Origin: RPQJ01 sp963706755
Lineage (GTDB): Bacteria > Pseudomonadota > Gammaproteobacteria > Steroidobacterales > Steroidobacteraceae
Length of the DNA stretch: 64,000 nucleotides
Direction: 5' to 3'
Assembly (NCBI GenBank): GCA_963706755.1
Contig: CAVPNH010000014.1
Location: forward strand, 124,001-188,000
The notes beneath the pieces were generated by a model. It ran no database searches. It was not told the DNA's origin and worked only from the letters and a program-made list of their open reading frames with translations. The position numbers and the translations under genes were made by a program. Positions 22,027 through 31,132 of this stretch are shown here, one piece after another. The stretch's first letter is position 1. Every line of letters starts with the position of its first letter.

Positions 22027-22884
22027 ATGGGTAGACAGCTGGGCCATCCGGCCGGCCGCGGCGCAGTCGCGGGAGGTGACAACGTCGCCGTCCTGTGCGG
22101 CGTGAATTACGCCGTGGACCACAAGCCGGTCCTCCGCGGGCTCGATGTCGAGTTCCGGCGCGGCGAGGTCACGGCGATCATGGGTCCGAGCGGCACGGGC
22201 AAGACGACGCTCCTGCGGCTGATCACGGGACAGATCCGGGCCGACGCCGGGACCGTCGTGGTGGACGGGCAGGACGTTGCCGGTCTCCGGCAGGCGGCGC
22301 TCTACGCGCTCAGGCGCCGGATGGGGATGCTGTTCCAGAACGGCGCGCTCCTCACCGATATCGACGTGTTCGAGAACGTGGCATTCCCGCTGCGCGAGCA
22401 CGCGCGGCTGCCGGAGCGGCTGGTGCGATCGCTGGTGCTCACCAAGCTGCACGCCGTGGGGCTGCGCGGCGCGGCGAAGCTCATGCCTCAGCAGCTCTCG
22501 GGCGGCATGTCGCGGCGTGTCGCGCTTGCACGCGCCATCGTCATGGACCCGGACATCCTCATCTACGACGAGCCCTTCGCGGGGCTCGACCCGATCTCCA
22601 TGGGCGTGGTGATGCGGCTCATCCGCTCGCTGAACGACGCGCTCGGGATCTCGAGCATCGTCGTCTCGCACGACGTGCGCGAGATCGCGCAGATCGCCGA
22701 CCAGAGCTACATCCTGTCGGAAGGCCAGGTGGTCGCGAGCGGCTCGCCAAAGGAACTGCACGATCATCCGTCGCCGATCGTCAGGCAGTTCATGGAAGGG
22801 CTCGGCGACGGCCCGGTTCCGTTCCACTACCCGGCGCCCGACTACTACGGCCAGCTGCTGGCCGCGGGCAAGGCTGCCCGATGA
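22027..22884 (+). CDS. mlaF: MlaF, ATPase of the Mla phospholipid transporter
   Basis: This 285-residue ABC ATPase has Walker A GPSGTGKTT, signature LSGGMSRRVALARA, Walker B ILIYDEPFAGLDP and the H-loop VVSHDVREI. GLDPISMGVV and the RQFMEGL-rich C-terminus are typical of MlaF. ATG 22027 has CGGAGG five bases upstream. Its stop overlaps the mlaE start (ATGA). It powers lipid movement through MlaE between the inner membrane and the MlaD/MlaC shuttle. Confidence 0.93.
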   Translation: MGRQLGHPAGRGAVAGGDNVAVLCGVNYAVDHKPVLRGLDVEFRRGEVTAIMGPSGTGKTTLLRLITGQIRADAGTVVVDGQDVAGLRQAALYALRRRMGMLFQNGALLTDIDVFENVAFPLREHARLPERLVRSLVLTKLHAVGLRGAAKLMPQQLSGGMSRRVALARAIVMDPDILIYDEPFAGLDPISMGVVMRLIRSLNDALGISSIVVSHDVREIAQIADQSYILSEGQVVASGSPKELHDHPSPIVRQFMEGLGDGPVPFHYPAPDYYGQLLAAGKAAR

Positions 22885-23648
22885 GTACGGTGAGCGAACT
22901 GAAGGACGCGACGGCCGACTTTCTTGAGCGCGCGGGCGCCCTGACGCGCTTTTCCAGCCGGCTGCTGTGGATCACGCCAGCGGGCTTCCTGCGTCCACGG
23001 CTCCTCGCCCAGCAGGTCTACAACGCCGGCGCTCTCTCGCTCGCGATCATCATGATCAGTGGGCTGTTCGTCGGCATGGTCATGGGCCTGCAGGGACACG
23101 ACCTGCTGGCGCGCATCGGCTCGGAGGAGTCGCTCGGCACCGGTGCCGCACTCACGCTGCTCAAGGAACTCGGGCCGGTGGTCACCGCGCTGCTCTTCGC
23201 CGGGCGCGCGGGCACGGCGCTCGCCTCGGAGATCGGCCTCATGCGGGCCACGGACCAGCTCACCGCGATGGAGATCATGGCCGTGGACCCGATGAAGCGC
23301 GTGGTCCTGCCGCGCTTCCTCGGCGGCGTGATCTCGATGCCGCTGCTCACCGGGATCTTCGTCATGGTGAGCATCTTCGGCGTGCAGCTGATCGGCGTGC
23401 AGTACTTCGGCATCGACCGCGGCCAGTTCTGGTCCGAGATGCGCAGCTACGTCGAGCTGTCGGACGTGAGCGAAGGTCTCATCAAGGGGCTCGTCTTCGG
23501 CGTCGCCTGCAGCCTGATCGCGGTGTTCGAAGGCTACAATGCCGAGCCCACGGCCGAAGGCGTGGGCCGCGCAACGACCCGCACCGTCGTCGTCTCCGCC
23601 GTGGCGACGCTGGTGCTCGACTACATCGTCACGGCCCTCCTACTCTGA
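22881..23648 (+). CDS. mlaE: MlaE, inner-membrane permease of the Mla system
   Basis: This is a 255-residue MlaE/YrbE permease with several membrane segments (about residues 50-75, 88-112, 148-175, 198-220, 235-255) and the conserved ELGPVVTALLFAGRAGTALASEIGLMRATDQLTAMEIMAVDP stretch, shown here in part: GRAGTALASEIG and QLTAMEIMAVDP. It overlaps mlaF by four bases; mlaD follows after 13. Confidence 0.94.
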   Translation: MSTVSELKDATADFLERAGALTRFSSRLLWITPAGFLRPRLLAQQVYNAGALSLAIIMISGLFVGMVMGLQGHDLLARIGSEESLGTGAALTLLKELGPVVTALLFAGRAGTALASEIGLMRATDQLTAMEIMAVDPMKRVVLPRFLGGVISMPLLTGIFVMVSIFGVQLIGVQYFGIDRGQFWSEMRSYVELSDVSEGLIKGLVFGVACSLIAVFEGYNAEPTAEGVGRATTRTVVVSAVATLVLDYIVTALLL

Positions 23649-23661
23649 CCTCGAGGCGACC

Positions 23662-24186
23662 ATGCGGAAGAACCGCGCCATAGACGTGTCCACCGGCCTC
23701 TTCGTGCTGCTCGGAATCGCGGCCATCGTGTTCCTTGTGACGCAGATCTCGAACCGGGAATTCACCTCCCACGGCAACGCCTACAAGGTGGTCGCCCGAT
23801 ACGAGAACGTCGGCGGTCTCAAGGTCGGCGCGCCGGTGAAGGTGGCGGGCGTCACCATCGGGCGGGTCGAGGACATCGGCTACGACATGACGGTCTTCAA
23901 GGCTGTCGTCACCATCGACATCGACACGCGCTACGACCAGATTCCGAACGACAGCTACTTCAACATCTTCACGGCGGGGCTGCTCGGCGGACAGTACATC
24001 GGCATCGAGACCGGTGGCTCGGAGGACTATCTCAAGGACGGCGACCAGATCGAGTTCGTTCAGAACGCGATCGTGCTCGAGAACCTGATCAGCAAGTACC
24101 TGTTCGGCCAGGCCATCAAGGAGACGCCCCCGGGGCAGGCGCCCGCGGCCGCGACCGGATCGCCGGCAGACGCCGGCAACAAGTGA
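23662..24186 (+). CDS. mlaD: MlaD, MCE-domain lipid-binding subunit
   Basis: This 174-residue protein has an N-terminal membrane anchor (residues 11-27, GLFVLLGIAAIVFLV) and a single MCE domain (VGGLKVGAPVKVAGVTIGRV, FNIFTAGLLGGQYIGIE) ending in a proline/alanine-rich tail. MlaD hexamers form the periplasmic lipid channel on MlaE. It lies between mlaE and mlaC as usual. Confidence 0.94.
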   Translation: MRKNRAIDVSTGLFVLLGIAAIVFLVTQISNREFTSHGNAYKVVARYENVGGLKVGAPVKVAGVTIGRVEDIGYDMTVFKAVVTIDIDTRYDQIPNDSYFNIFTAGLLGGQYIGIETGGSEDYLKDGDQIEFVQNAIVLENLISKYLFGQAIKETPPGQAPAAATGSPADAGNK

Positions 24187-24193
24187 GGCGGTC

Positions 24194-24850
24194 ATGATGC
24201 GTACGATTCTTCTGTCGTTCGTCGCTGCGCTCTCGGTCACGGGTCCGGCCGGTGCGGCCGATGCGCCGCCCGTTCCCGGACCGGGGCCCCAGCTGCTCAT
24301 CGAGAAGGTTTCCCGGGACCTGCTGCGCGAGATCGACGCCAACCGCGCCGCGCTCGCGAAGGACCCGGCGAAGCTGCGGGCGCTGGTGGACAAGATCCTG
24401 CTGCCGAGCTTCGACGCGGATTACTCCGCGCGGTTGGTGCTCGGCAAGTACTGGCGCACCGCCACTGACCAGCAACGGCAGCGCTTCATCGACGGGTTCG
24501 TCCAGTCCATGATGCGCAAGTACGGCAACGCGCTGCTCGAGTTCACCGCGGATCGGATGGTGGTCCTGCCGTTCAAAGGCGACCCTGCGGCCACCAGCGC
24601 CACGGTGCGCACCGAGGTGAAGCGGGACAACGGCACGCCGGTCCCGGTCAATTACTCGCTGCACGCGACGCCGCAGGGCTGGCAGGCCTGGGACGTAACG
24701 ATCGAGGGCATTTCCTACGTCAAGAATTTCCGTACCGACTTCGGTTCGGAGATCGAGGCCAGGGGACTCGACGCAGTGATCCAGCGCCTCGAGACGGAAA
24801 ACGCCGCTCCGGCCGCGCAGCCGGTAAAGGCGAGCGGCAAGGCGGGCTGA
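24194..24850 (+). CDS. mlaC: MlaC, periplasmic phospholipid carrier
   Basis: This 218-residue protein has a signal peptide (MMRTILLSFVAALSVTGPAGAADA, cleavage near residue 22) and the MlaC/Ttg2D core (DKILLPSFDADYSARLVLGKYWR, QRQRFIDGFVQSMMRKYGNALLEF, WDVTIEGISYVKNFRTDFGSEI). It ferries phospholipids between MlaA at the outer membrane and MlaD. Confidence 0.93.
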   Translation: MMRTILLSFVAALSVTGPAGAADAPPVPGPGPQLLIEKVSRDLLREIDANRAALAKDPAKLRALVDKILLPSFDADYSARLVLGKYWRTATDQQRQRFIDGFVQSMMRKYGNALLEFTADRMVVLPFKGDPAATSATVRTEVKRDNGTPVPVNYSLHATPQGWQAWDVTIEGISYVKNFRTDFGSEIEARGLDAVIQRLETENAAPAAQPVKASGKAG

Positions 24851-24852
24851 GC

Positions 24853-25152
24853 GTGCCGCAGTTTTCGATCGAACGCCTCGCCCCCGATCGCCTGCGCGCT
24901 GTCGGCGAGCTTGGCTTCGCGACCGCGGCGCAGGCGCTGCGCGCGGGCCTGGAGCAGATCGTTCGCGACGGCGAGCAGGTCGTTGACCTGTCGGGCGTCA
25001 CGACCGGCGACAGCGCGGGTGTCGCCGTGCTGGTGGAATGGATCTCGGCCGCGGCGACGGCGGGTGTGGCGCTGCGCTACGAGAACGTGCCGCCGCAGAT
25101 GCTCGCGATCGCGCGGATCTCGGACCTCGAGGACCTGCTGCTCAGGGCCTGA
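24853..25152 (+). CDS. mlaB: MlaB, STAS-domain regulator of the Mla ATPase
   Basis: This 99-residue STAS domain has the motif VVDLSGVTTGDSAGVAVLVEW, where the Asp-Ser-Ala matches the usual D-S-A of MlaB and anti-sigma antagonists. It starts with GTG two bases after the mlaC stop. MlaB binds MlaF and stabilises it. It completes an uninterrupted mlaFEDCB operon. Confidence 0.88.
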   Translation: MPQFSIERLAPDRLRAVGELGFATAAQALRAGLEQIVRDGEQVVDLSGVTTGDSAGVAVLVEWISAAATAGVALRYENVPPQMLAIARISDLEDLLLRA

Positions 25153-25173
25153 GGCGGTCGCGCACCCCCGGCG

Positions 25174-25947
25174 TCAGGGCTGCGGAGGGACCGGTTCGGC
25201 GGCCTCGTCGCCGCCTGAATCATCCAGCATTTCCTCGTCCAGCGGTTCCTCCGGCGGATTGCCGTCGTAGACCAGGAACTGGCGCCGCTGCAGGTAGCCG
25301 TTGCGGAGGAACGCGTACTTGTCGTAGACGCCGTCGAGCGTCTCGTCGAGCGGCAGGAGCCTGGCACGGGTGTCCACGACCGACAGCCCCAGCGACACCC
25401 AGCGCGCATTGCCGGGGTCGAACCAGTAGAGCGGCTTGAGGAACGTGTCGGCGACCCGGGACGGCAGGTCGCGCAGCGTGGACGGGCCGAGGAGCGGCAC
25501 CATCAGGTATGGGCCGGCCGGCACGCCCCACTTGCCGAGCGTCTGGCCGAGGTCCTCGTCGTGCTGCGGCAGGCTCGCGCCCGAGGCTACGTCGAGCACG
25601 CCACCCCAGCCGAGCGTGGTGTTGATGACGAATCGCAGCGTGTCCTGTCCGGCCGCCAGCAGCTTGCCCTGCAGCAGCTGGTTCACGGCCGTGCCCGGAG
25701 TGCCGAGGTTGTTGAAGAAATTGCCGACGCCCGTCTGGAACCATGGAGGCGTGTGCTCGTGGTAGGCGACCGCGACGGGCTTGAGCGCCGCCCGGTCCAG
25801 CGAATCGTTGAAGCGATAGATGCCGCGATTCATCGGCTGCAGGGGATCGGCGGGGTCGCGCGCGCCCGTCGTGGCACAGCCCGCGAGGGACAGGGACAGG
25901 ATCGCGATCGCCGGCCGGCGCATCCAGTTTCGATCAGCCGCAGGCAT
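25174..25947 (-). CDS. mlaA: MlaA (VacJ) outer-membrane lipoprotein
   Basis: This 257-residue lipoprotein has a lipobox (LSLAGCATTG, Cys24 from the chosen start) and the MlaA signature DPLQPMNRGIYRFNDSLDRAALKPVAVAY, NNLGTPGTAVNQLLQGK and GWGGVLDVAS. MlaA removes phospholipids from the outer leaflet of the outer membrane. ATG 25947 has GGAG six bases upstream; two earlier ATGs (25959, 25974) are possible. It is convergent with mlaB, so all six Mla components lie together but in two transcripts. Confidence 0.92.
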   Translation of the reverse strand: MPAADRNWMRRPAIAILSLSLAGCATTGARDPADPLQPMNRGIYRFNDSLDRAALKPVAVAYHEHTPPWFQTGVGNFFNNLGTPGTAVNQLLQGKLLAAGQDTLRFVINTTLGWGGVLDVASGASLPQHDEDLGQTLGKWGVPAGPYLMVPLLGPSTLRDLPSRVADTFLKPLYWFDPGNARWVSLGLSVVDTRARLLPLDETLDGVYDKYAFLRNGYLQRRQFLVYDGNPPEEPLDEEMLDDSGGDEAAEPVPPQP

Positions 25948-25998
25948 CCCGGTCTCCATGACCACTACGTGCACCGGCTGGGATTCTACAGTGGATCG

Positions 25999-27522
25999 TC
26001 AGCCATTCGGGTTCCGGCCGCCGCCGGAACCCTGGGGCTGCTCCGTCCTTTGCCGGTCGCGCGGCAGCGCGTCGCGCAGTTCCTTGAGTCGCGCGGCGTA
26101 GCGCGCCCTCTGCAGCTCGCCGATGCCCGGTACCGACAGGGCGAGTTCCAGCTGATTGACGGCGAGGGGCAGGTCGCCACCCATGATGTGGTACTCGGCC
26201 ATGTACGAGTAGGCGTCCGCGACGTCGCCGGCCGCATTCGCGGCCATCGCGGTCAGTCGGATCTGTTCCTGGGTCGGGGGGACGTTGTTGAAGAGGTCGA
26301 GCAGCACTTCGTGCGCGCGCTTGGGGCGGTTCGCCTGCAACAGGGCCTCCGCATAACGGACCGTGACCGGCACGTTGCGGGGCGACAGCACGCGTGCCCG
26401 CTCGAGTACCTCCATCCCGGCCTTGGGCTGCCCCGAGGCAATGAGCGACTGGGCGAGCGCGGTGTGGAACTGCATGACTTCGGGGTGCGTGGCCACCAGG
26501 CGCTCGAAGATCGGGACGGCGTGCGCGGCATCTCCACTCACGAGCTGGGCAAGCGCCTTGCCGTAGACCTGCGCGACGCTCGAGTCGGGCTCGCCGCCGA
26601 TGAGCGAGGCGTAGTACGTGCGCGGGTCCTGGCCGGCCGGCGTCGTGAGTACCCGGATGCGCTCGCGGGTGACGGCGTAACTCATCGAGTCGTGGGTCGC
26701 CACCGGCGCGTACTGCGCGGCGCGACCCTTGGATTCCGCGATGCGCGCGCTGGTGACCGGGTGACTGCGCAGGAGTTCCGGCACCTGGTCCGGGCTCAAC
26801 TGCGTCCTGCGGCCCATCTCCTCGAAGAAGGCCGGCATGGCATTGGGATCGAACCTGGCGTCCGCCATGAGGCCGATGCCGACGCGGTCCGCCTCGTACT
26901 CGTTCTCGCGCGTGAAGTTGATCTGGGCCTGCGCCGAGAGGCCCTGGGCAGCCGTGATCGCGGCCATCGTCATGTCCGATCCGACGCCCGCAATCGCCCC
27001 GAGCAGGATGGCGGCCAGCGTGGCGGCGGTGGACACGAGGTTCGTGCGGTTTCCGGCCTCGATGCTGCGGGCGATGTGCCGCTGCGTGACGTGCGACACC
27101 TCGTGGGCGAGTACGCCCGCGAGTTCGCTCTCGTTGCGCGTGTCGAGCAGCAGGCCCGTGTTGATGCCGACGAAGCCGCCCGGCAGTGCAAAGGCGTTGA
27201 TCGAGCGGTCGTTGACCAGGAAGAAGTTGAAGTCCCGGTTGCCCTGGTTCGTCACGCTCGACAGCCGCAGTCCGAGCGTCTGGATGTATTCGTTGGTCTC
27301 CGGATCCTCGATGATGCGCCCCGACTCGCGGAGCCCCCGCATCACCATCCGCCCGATCCGGTACTCGTCCTCGATGCTCAGCGTCTGCTGGGCGGCCGTG
27401 CCCATCTCGGGCAGCTGGTCCTGCACCTCGGAGGCAAACAGGGGACCGGGGAGGGCGAGCCACGCGGTCAGGGCGAGGCCAGCCAGCCCGGCTCGCCAGC
27501 GACGGTGCAATTCGACGTTCAT
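25999..27522 (-). CDS. BepA-like M48 metalloprotease with TPR domain
   Basis: This 507-residue protein has a signal peptide (residues 1-31, AGLAGLALTAWLALPGPLFA), zinc motif HEVSH (His140, Glu141, His144), a distal ligand in ENEYEADRVG, then TPR repeats to the C-terminus. BepA and YfgC homologues work in the periplasm on outer-membrane protein assembly (BamA, LptD) quality control. Start ATG 27522 is the one giving a proper signal sequence. It lies in a minus-strand run gcvR-bcp-phoH-bepA-mlaA. Confidence 0.88.
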   Translation of the reverse strand: MNVELHRRWRAGLAGLALTAWLALPGPLFASEVQDQLPEMGTAAQQTLSIEDEYRIGRMVMRGLRESGRIIEDPETNEYIQTLGLRLSSVTNQGNRDFNFFLVNDRSINAFALPGGFVGINTGLLLDTRNESELAGVLAHEVSHVTQRHIARSIEAGNRTNLVSTAATLAAILLGAIAGVGSDMTMAAITAAQGLSAQAQINFTRENEYEADRVGIGLMADARFDPNAMPAFFEEMGRRTQLSPDQVPELLRSHPVTSARIAESKGRAAQYAPVATHDSMSYAVTRERIRVLTTPAGQDPRTYYASLIGGEPDSSVAQVYGKALAQLVSGDAAHAVPIFERLVATHPEVMQFHTALAQSLIASGQPKAGMEVLERARVLSPRNVPVTVRYAEALLQANRPKRAHEVLLDLFNNVPPTQEQIRLTAMAANAAGDVADAYSYMAEYHIMGGDLPLAVNQLELALSVPGIGELQRARYAARLKELRDALPRDRQRTEQPQGSGGGRNPNG

Positions 27523-27580
27523 GCGGGGCTTCGACCGCCCGGAGGCCAGCTCGGTTCCACGCGACATGATCTGGCCGTCG

Positions 27581-28999
27581 TCAGAGCATCTCGGACGCGA
27601 CATCCGCCAGCCTCGAGCGCTCGCCGCGCATCAGCGTCACGTGGCCGTAGTGGGCCCAGCCCCGGAAGCGGTTCACGACGTAGGTGAGCCCGCAGGTGGT
27701 CTCGGACAGGTACGGCGTATCGATCTGCGCGATGTTGCCGAGGCAGACGAGCTTGGTGCCCGGGCCGGCGCGCGTGACGATGGCCTTCATCTGCTTCGGG
27801 GTCAGGTTCTGGGCCTCGTCCAAGATGATGTAGCGGTTGAGGAAGGTCCGGCCGCGCATGAAGTTGAGCGAGCGGATCTTGATCCGGTTGCGCAGCAGGT
27901 CGTTCGTGGCCGCGCGGCCCCAGCTGCCGCCCTCCTGGCTCTGCGTCAGGACCTCGAGGTTGTCCATGAGCGCGCCCATCCAGGGCTCCATCTTTTCCTC
28001 TTCCGTGCCCGGCAGGAAGCCGATGTCCTCGCCGAGCGGGATCGTGACCCGGGTCATGATGATCTCGCTGAAGCGGTTGGTCTCGAGCGTCTGTGCGAGG
28101 CCCGCCGCGAGCGTAAGCAGGGTCTTGCCGGTGCCGGCGGGCCCGAGCACGGTCACGAAGTCGATGTCGGGATCGAGCAGCAGGTTGAGCGCGAAGTTCT
28201 GCTCGCGATTGCGCGCGCTGATGCCCCACACGCCGTGGCGCTCGCGGCGGAAGTCGCGCACGACCTCGATCACCGCGGAGTCGCCCTCGATCCGGCGCAC
28301 GATGGCCTCGATGCCGTGCTCGCCGCCCTGGTAGACGAACTGGTTCGGCGCCCAGTTGGCCACGACTTTCCCGCGCATGCGATAGAAGGCGCGGCCGTGC
28401 TCCTGCCAGGACTCGAGGCTCCGCCCGGCCCGCTCCCAGAAGTTTGCCGGCAGTTCCTCCATCCCGGTGTAGAGGAGGTCGGCGTCCTCGATGGTCTTGT
28501 CGCTGTAGTAGTCCTCGGCGTGCACGCCGATGATCGCCGCCTTGATGCGCAGGTTGATGTCCTTGGACACCAGGGTGACCCGGGCGCGCGGGTGCTCCCG
28601 CTGCAGGGCGACCGTGTGGGCGAGGATCGCGTTGTCGGCCCCGTGGCCCGGCAGCGTGTCCGGCAGCCCGGTCGTCATCTGCTTGGTCTGGAAGAAGAGC
28701 CGCCCGGTCGGTGGCTTCTTGCCGCCATTTACGTACTTCGCAGGCGGCAGCTCGAGGCCGCGGTCGATCTGCTGCTTGGTGGAGTTCGCCATCAGCTCGT
28801 CGAGGAACCGGCTCACCTGGCGCACGTTGCGCGCGGCCTCCGACATGCCTTTCTTGCCCGCGTCGAGCTCCTCGAGGACGATCATCGGGATGAAGATGTC
28901 GTGTTCCTCGAAGCGGAAGATGCACGTGGGGTCGTGCATCAGGACGTTGGTGTCGAGCAGGAATATGCGGCGCAGGTCGGGCTTCTTCTTGGACGGCAA
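27581..28999 (-). CDS. PhoH-family ATPase with N-terminal PIN domain
   Basis: This 472-residue protein has an N-terminal PIN-domain nuclease fold (RIFLLDTNVLMHDP, VLEELDAGKKG) and a PhoH ATPase domain with Walker A GPAGTGKT, the MTRVTIPLGEDIGFLPG segment and Walker B-like FLNRYIILDEAQNLTP. This is the PhoH2-like (YlaK) arrangement, associated with RNA unwinding and cleavage. No ATG fits; TTG 28999 with GGAG seven bases upstream gives PSKKKPDLRRIFLLD, matching family N-termini. A heptamer-rich repeat lies just upstream. Confidence 0.85.
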   Translation of the reverse strand: MPSKKKPDLRRIFLLDTNVLMHDPTCIFRFEEHDIFIPMIVLEELDAGKKGMSEAARNVRQVSRFLDELMANSTKQQIDRGLELPPAKYVNGGKKPPTGRLFFQTKQMTTGLPDTLPGHGADNAILAHTVALQREHPRARVTLVSKDINLRIKAAIIGVHAEDYYSDKTIEDADLLYTGMEELPANFWERAGRSLESWQEHGRAFYRMRGKVVANWAPNQFVYQGGEHGIEAIVRRIEGDSAVIEVVRDFRRERHGVWGISARNREQNFALNLLLDPDIDFVTVLGPAGTGKTLLTLAAGLAQTLETNRFSEIIMTRVTIPLGEDIGFLPGTEEEKMEPWMGALMDNLEVLTQSQEGGSWGRAATNDLLRNRIKIRSLNFMRGRTFLNRYIILDEAQNLTPKQMKAIVTRAGPGTKLVCLGNIAQIDTPYLSETTCGLTYVVNRFRGWAHYGHVTLMRGERSRLADVASEML

Positions 29000-29011
29000 C
29001 GGCGGACTCCG

Positions 29012-29069
29012 GTGGACGGCGAAGGAGCGGAGATGGAGCGGGGAACGAGTGGAGAGGGAGCGGAGAGTG
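29012..29069. repeat. GAGCGGA-like simple-repeat tract between bcp and phoH
   Basis: The stretch has four or more near-copies of GGAGCGGAGA / GGAGCGG spaced 9-20 bases apart. It fills most of the 71-base gap between the bcp stop and the phoH start. It recalls the GCGGATA units in dnaE2 and at 14015 but is not identical; relationship uncertain. Confidence 0.4.
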
Positions 29070-29070
29070 G

Positions 29071-29544
29071 TCAAAGCTCGCGCGCGGCGGCGAGCACCTC
29101 CTCCGCGTGCCCGTTCACCTTGACCTTGCGCCACTCCCGCCGCAGGACGCCTTCGGCGTCGATCAGGAAGGTGCTGCGCTCGACGCCCATGTACTTCCGG
29201 CCGTACATGCTCTTTTCCTTCCATACCTCGAAGAGCCCGCAGGCCTTCTTGTCCTCGTCGCTCAAGAGCTCGAAGGGGAAGCCGTATTTCGCCTTGAACT
29301 TTTCGTGCGAGGCGAGGCTGTCGGGAGACACCCCCACCACGACCGCCTTCGCCTTGCGGAAAGCGTCATGCAGGTCGCGGAACGCGACGCTCTCGCTGGT
29401 GCAGCCCGAGGTGCTGTCCTTGGGGTAGAAGTAGACGACGATCGTCCGGCCCCTGGCTTCCGAAAGCTTCCAGGGCCGGGCGCCGGTCGAGGGGAGGGTG
29501 AAGTCCGGGACTTTCTTGCCGATGGCAGCGGTCTTCTCAGCCAT
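29071..29544 (-). CDS. bcp: Peroxiredoxin, Bcp/PrxQ family (first of two)
   Basis: This 157-residue thiol peroxidase has peroxidatic Cys48 in YFYPKDSTSGCTSES. The resolving cysteine five residues later found in E. coli Bcp is absent; the only other cysteine is near residue 96 (KKACGLF), where another PrxQ subgroup keeps its partner. The start is six bases after gcvR. It reduces organic hydroperoxides in the cytosol using thioredoxin. Confidence 0.9.
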   Translation of the reverse strand: MAEKTAAIGKKVPDFTLPSTGARPWKLSEARGRTIVVYFYPKDSTSGCTSESVAFRDLHDAFRKAKAVVVGVSPDSLASHEKFKAKYGFPFELLSDEDKKACGLFEVWKEKSMYGRKYMGVERSTFLIDAEGVLRREWRKVKVNGHAEEVLAAAREL

Positions 29545-29550
29545 GTCTGC

Positions 29551-30081
29551 TCATGCCTTGAGGGGCTCCAGGATCGCGTCCAGGTTCATGTTGTCGCAGA
29601 GGTCCATGAACTCCTCGCGCAGCGCCGCGACGTGAATGCGCGTCGGGACGAGCACGACCATGTACACGGAGAACATCGGCGCGCCGGTGTGCGCGGCGGC
29701 GTAGGTGCGGGTGGAAATGTCGCTGATGTCGATGCCGCGCGAGGAAAAGAAGCCGGCAAGCGCGTGCAGCACCCCCGGCTGGTCGAGGCAGACGACGTCC
29801 ACGGTGTAGGACACCATGTCGGTCCGCGGCGGCCGGACCTCGGTGCGGCGGCTCGAAATGGTCAGGCCGGAGCTCTCGGCGAGCTTCGCGAGCTCGCCAT
29901 CGAGCTTGGTCATGGTGTGCCAGTTCCCGGCCACCAGCATGAGCATGGCGAACTCGTTGCCGAGCGCCGTCATGCGGCTTTCGAGGACGTTTCCGCCGCA
30001 ATCGACGACGACACGGGTCAGGTCGTAGACGAGCCCGGTGCGGTCACTGCCGATTGCGGAAATCGCGATAAGTTGCTTCAT
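29551..30081 (-). CDS. gcvR: GcvR-like tandem ACT-domain regulator
   Basis: This 176-residue protein has two ACT domains (LIAISAIGSDRTGLVYDLTRVV at the start; VSYTVDVVCLDQPGVLHALAGFF in the middle). This is the GcvR architecture: GcvR binds glycine and antagonises GcvA. The neighbourhood gcvR-bcp divergent from dapA is that of E. coli and relatives. Longer in-frame extensions upstream run into dapA antisense and are ignored. Confidence 0.82.
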   Translation of the reverse strand: MKQLIAISAIGSDRTGLVYDLTRVVVDCGGNVLESRMTALGNEFAMLMLVAGNWHTMTKLDGELAKLAESSGLTISSRRTEVRPPRTDMVSYTVDVVCLDQPGVLHALAGFFSSRGIDISDISTRTYAAAHTGAPMFSVYMVVLVPTRIHVAALREEFMDLCDNMNLDAILEPLKA

Positions 30082-30193
30082 AGGTTTCCGTGGGTGAGTG
30101 TAGCGGGGAGCGCGCGCCGCGTACACGCGCTCTTGCCTTGCCTCGCGCGACGGCGCGGGCATAGCATCGTCGGTGGACTCGAGAGAGGCAGGA

Positions 30194-31075
30194 ATGTTCA
30201 AGGGCAGCATCCCGGCACTGGTCACGCCGATGCACCAGGACGGGGCGGTCGATTTCGGCGCCTGGGAGCGGTTGATCGATTTCCATCTGGAGTCGGGTTC
30301 CGACGCCGTGGTCGTCGGCGGCACGACGGGCGAGTCCCCGGCCCTCGAGCGCGCGGAACTCGAGGACCTGATCCGCAGCGCCCGGCGCCGGATCGCGGGC
30401 CGGATCCCGCTCATCGCGGGCAGCGGCACGGCGGGCACGGCGAAGAGCGTGGCGCTGTCGCGGGCGGCCGAGGCTGCGGGCGCGGACGCGCTGCTGGTCG
30501 TCACGCCTTACTACAACCGGCCGACGCAGGAAGGGCTCTACAGGCACTTCACCACCATCGCCGACGCCGTGAAAATTCCGCTGATCCTCTACAACGTCCC
30601 CGGGCGGACGGCCTGCGACCTGCTGCCCGAGACCGTGGGACGCCTGTCGGAGCACCCGCGGATCGCAGGGATCAAGGAGGCGACCGGCAGCGTGGAGCGG
30701 GGCGCAGAGGTGCTCCGGGTTTCGCGCCCCGGTTTCATACTGCTCGGCGGGGACGATGCCACGGCCGCGCCGCTGATGCGGGTTGGCGCCTGCGGTGTGA
30801 TCTCGGTGACCGCCAATGTCGCTTCGACGGCGATGCACGAGATGTGCGCCGCGGCCCTGCGCGGCGCGCACGACGAGGCCGCGCGGATCGACGCCACGCT
30901 GGCCGGGCTCCACGAGAAACTCTTCGTCGAGCCGAACCCGATTCCGGTCAAGTGGGCCGTCCACCGCATGGGACTCATCGGGCCGGCGATCCGGCTCCCG
31001 CTGGTGCCCCTGACCGAGGCGAACCGCCCGGCGGTTGAGGCCGCGATGCGCGCGGCAGGCATCGAACTGCGCTGA
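30194..31075 (+). CDS. dapA: 4-hydroxy-tetrahydrodipicolinate synthase
   Basis: This 293-residue DHDPS condenses pyruvate with aspartate semialdehyde in lysine and diaminopimelate synthesis. Schiff-base Lys161 (GIKEATG), Tyr133 (ILYNVPGRT), the Thr44-Thr45 pair (GGTTGESP) and Tyr106-Tyr107 (TPYYNRPTQ) are all present. ATG 30194 follows AGGA by one to two bases and yields the standard FKGSIPALVTPM N-terminus. Divergent from gcvR. Confidence 0.96.
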   Translation: MFKGSIPALVTPMHQDGAVDFGAWERLIDFHLESGSDAVVVGGTTGESPALERAELEDLIRSARRRIAGRIPLIAGSGTAGTAKSVALSRAAEAAGADALLVVTPYYNRPTQEGLYRHFTTIADAVKIPLILYNVPGRTACDLLPETVGRLSEHPRIAGIKEATGSVERGAEVLRVSRPGFILLGGDDATAAPLMRVGACGVISVTANVASTAMHEMCAAALRGAHDEAARIDATLAGLHEKLFVEPNPIPVKWAVHRMGLIGPAIRLPLVPLTEANRPAVEAAMRAAGIELR

Positions 31076-31132
31076 ATGCGGCGGGACTTTCCGGCAGCAA
31101 GCCGAACGTGTAGGCTCTCCGCCCCTTCGAAC

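Noticed and set aside
25561..29428. Long plus-strand open frames across mlaA, bepA and phoH
   Set aside because: Antisense to well-recognised genes, with composition typical of shadow frames.
29551..30081. Glycine riboswitch near gcvR
   Set aside because: The 110-base divergent gap to dapA has no tandem-aptamer-like structure that I can see.
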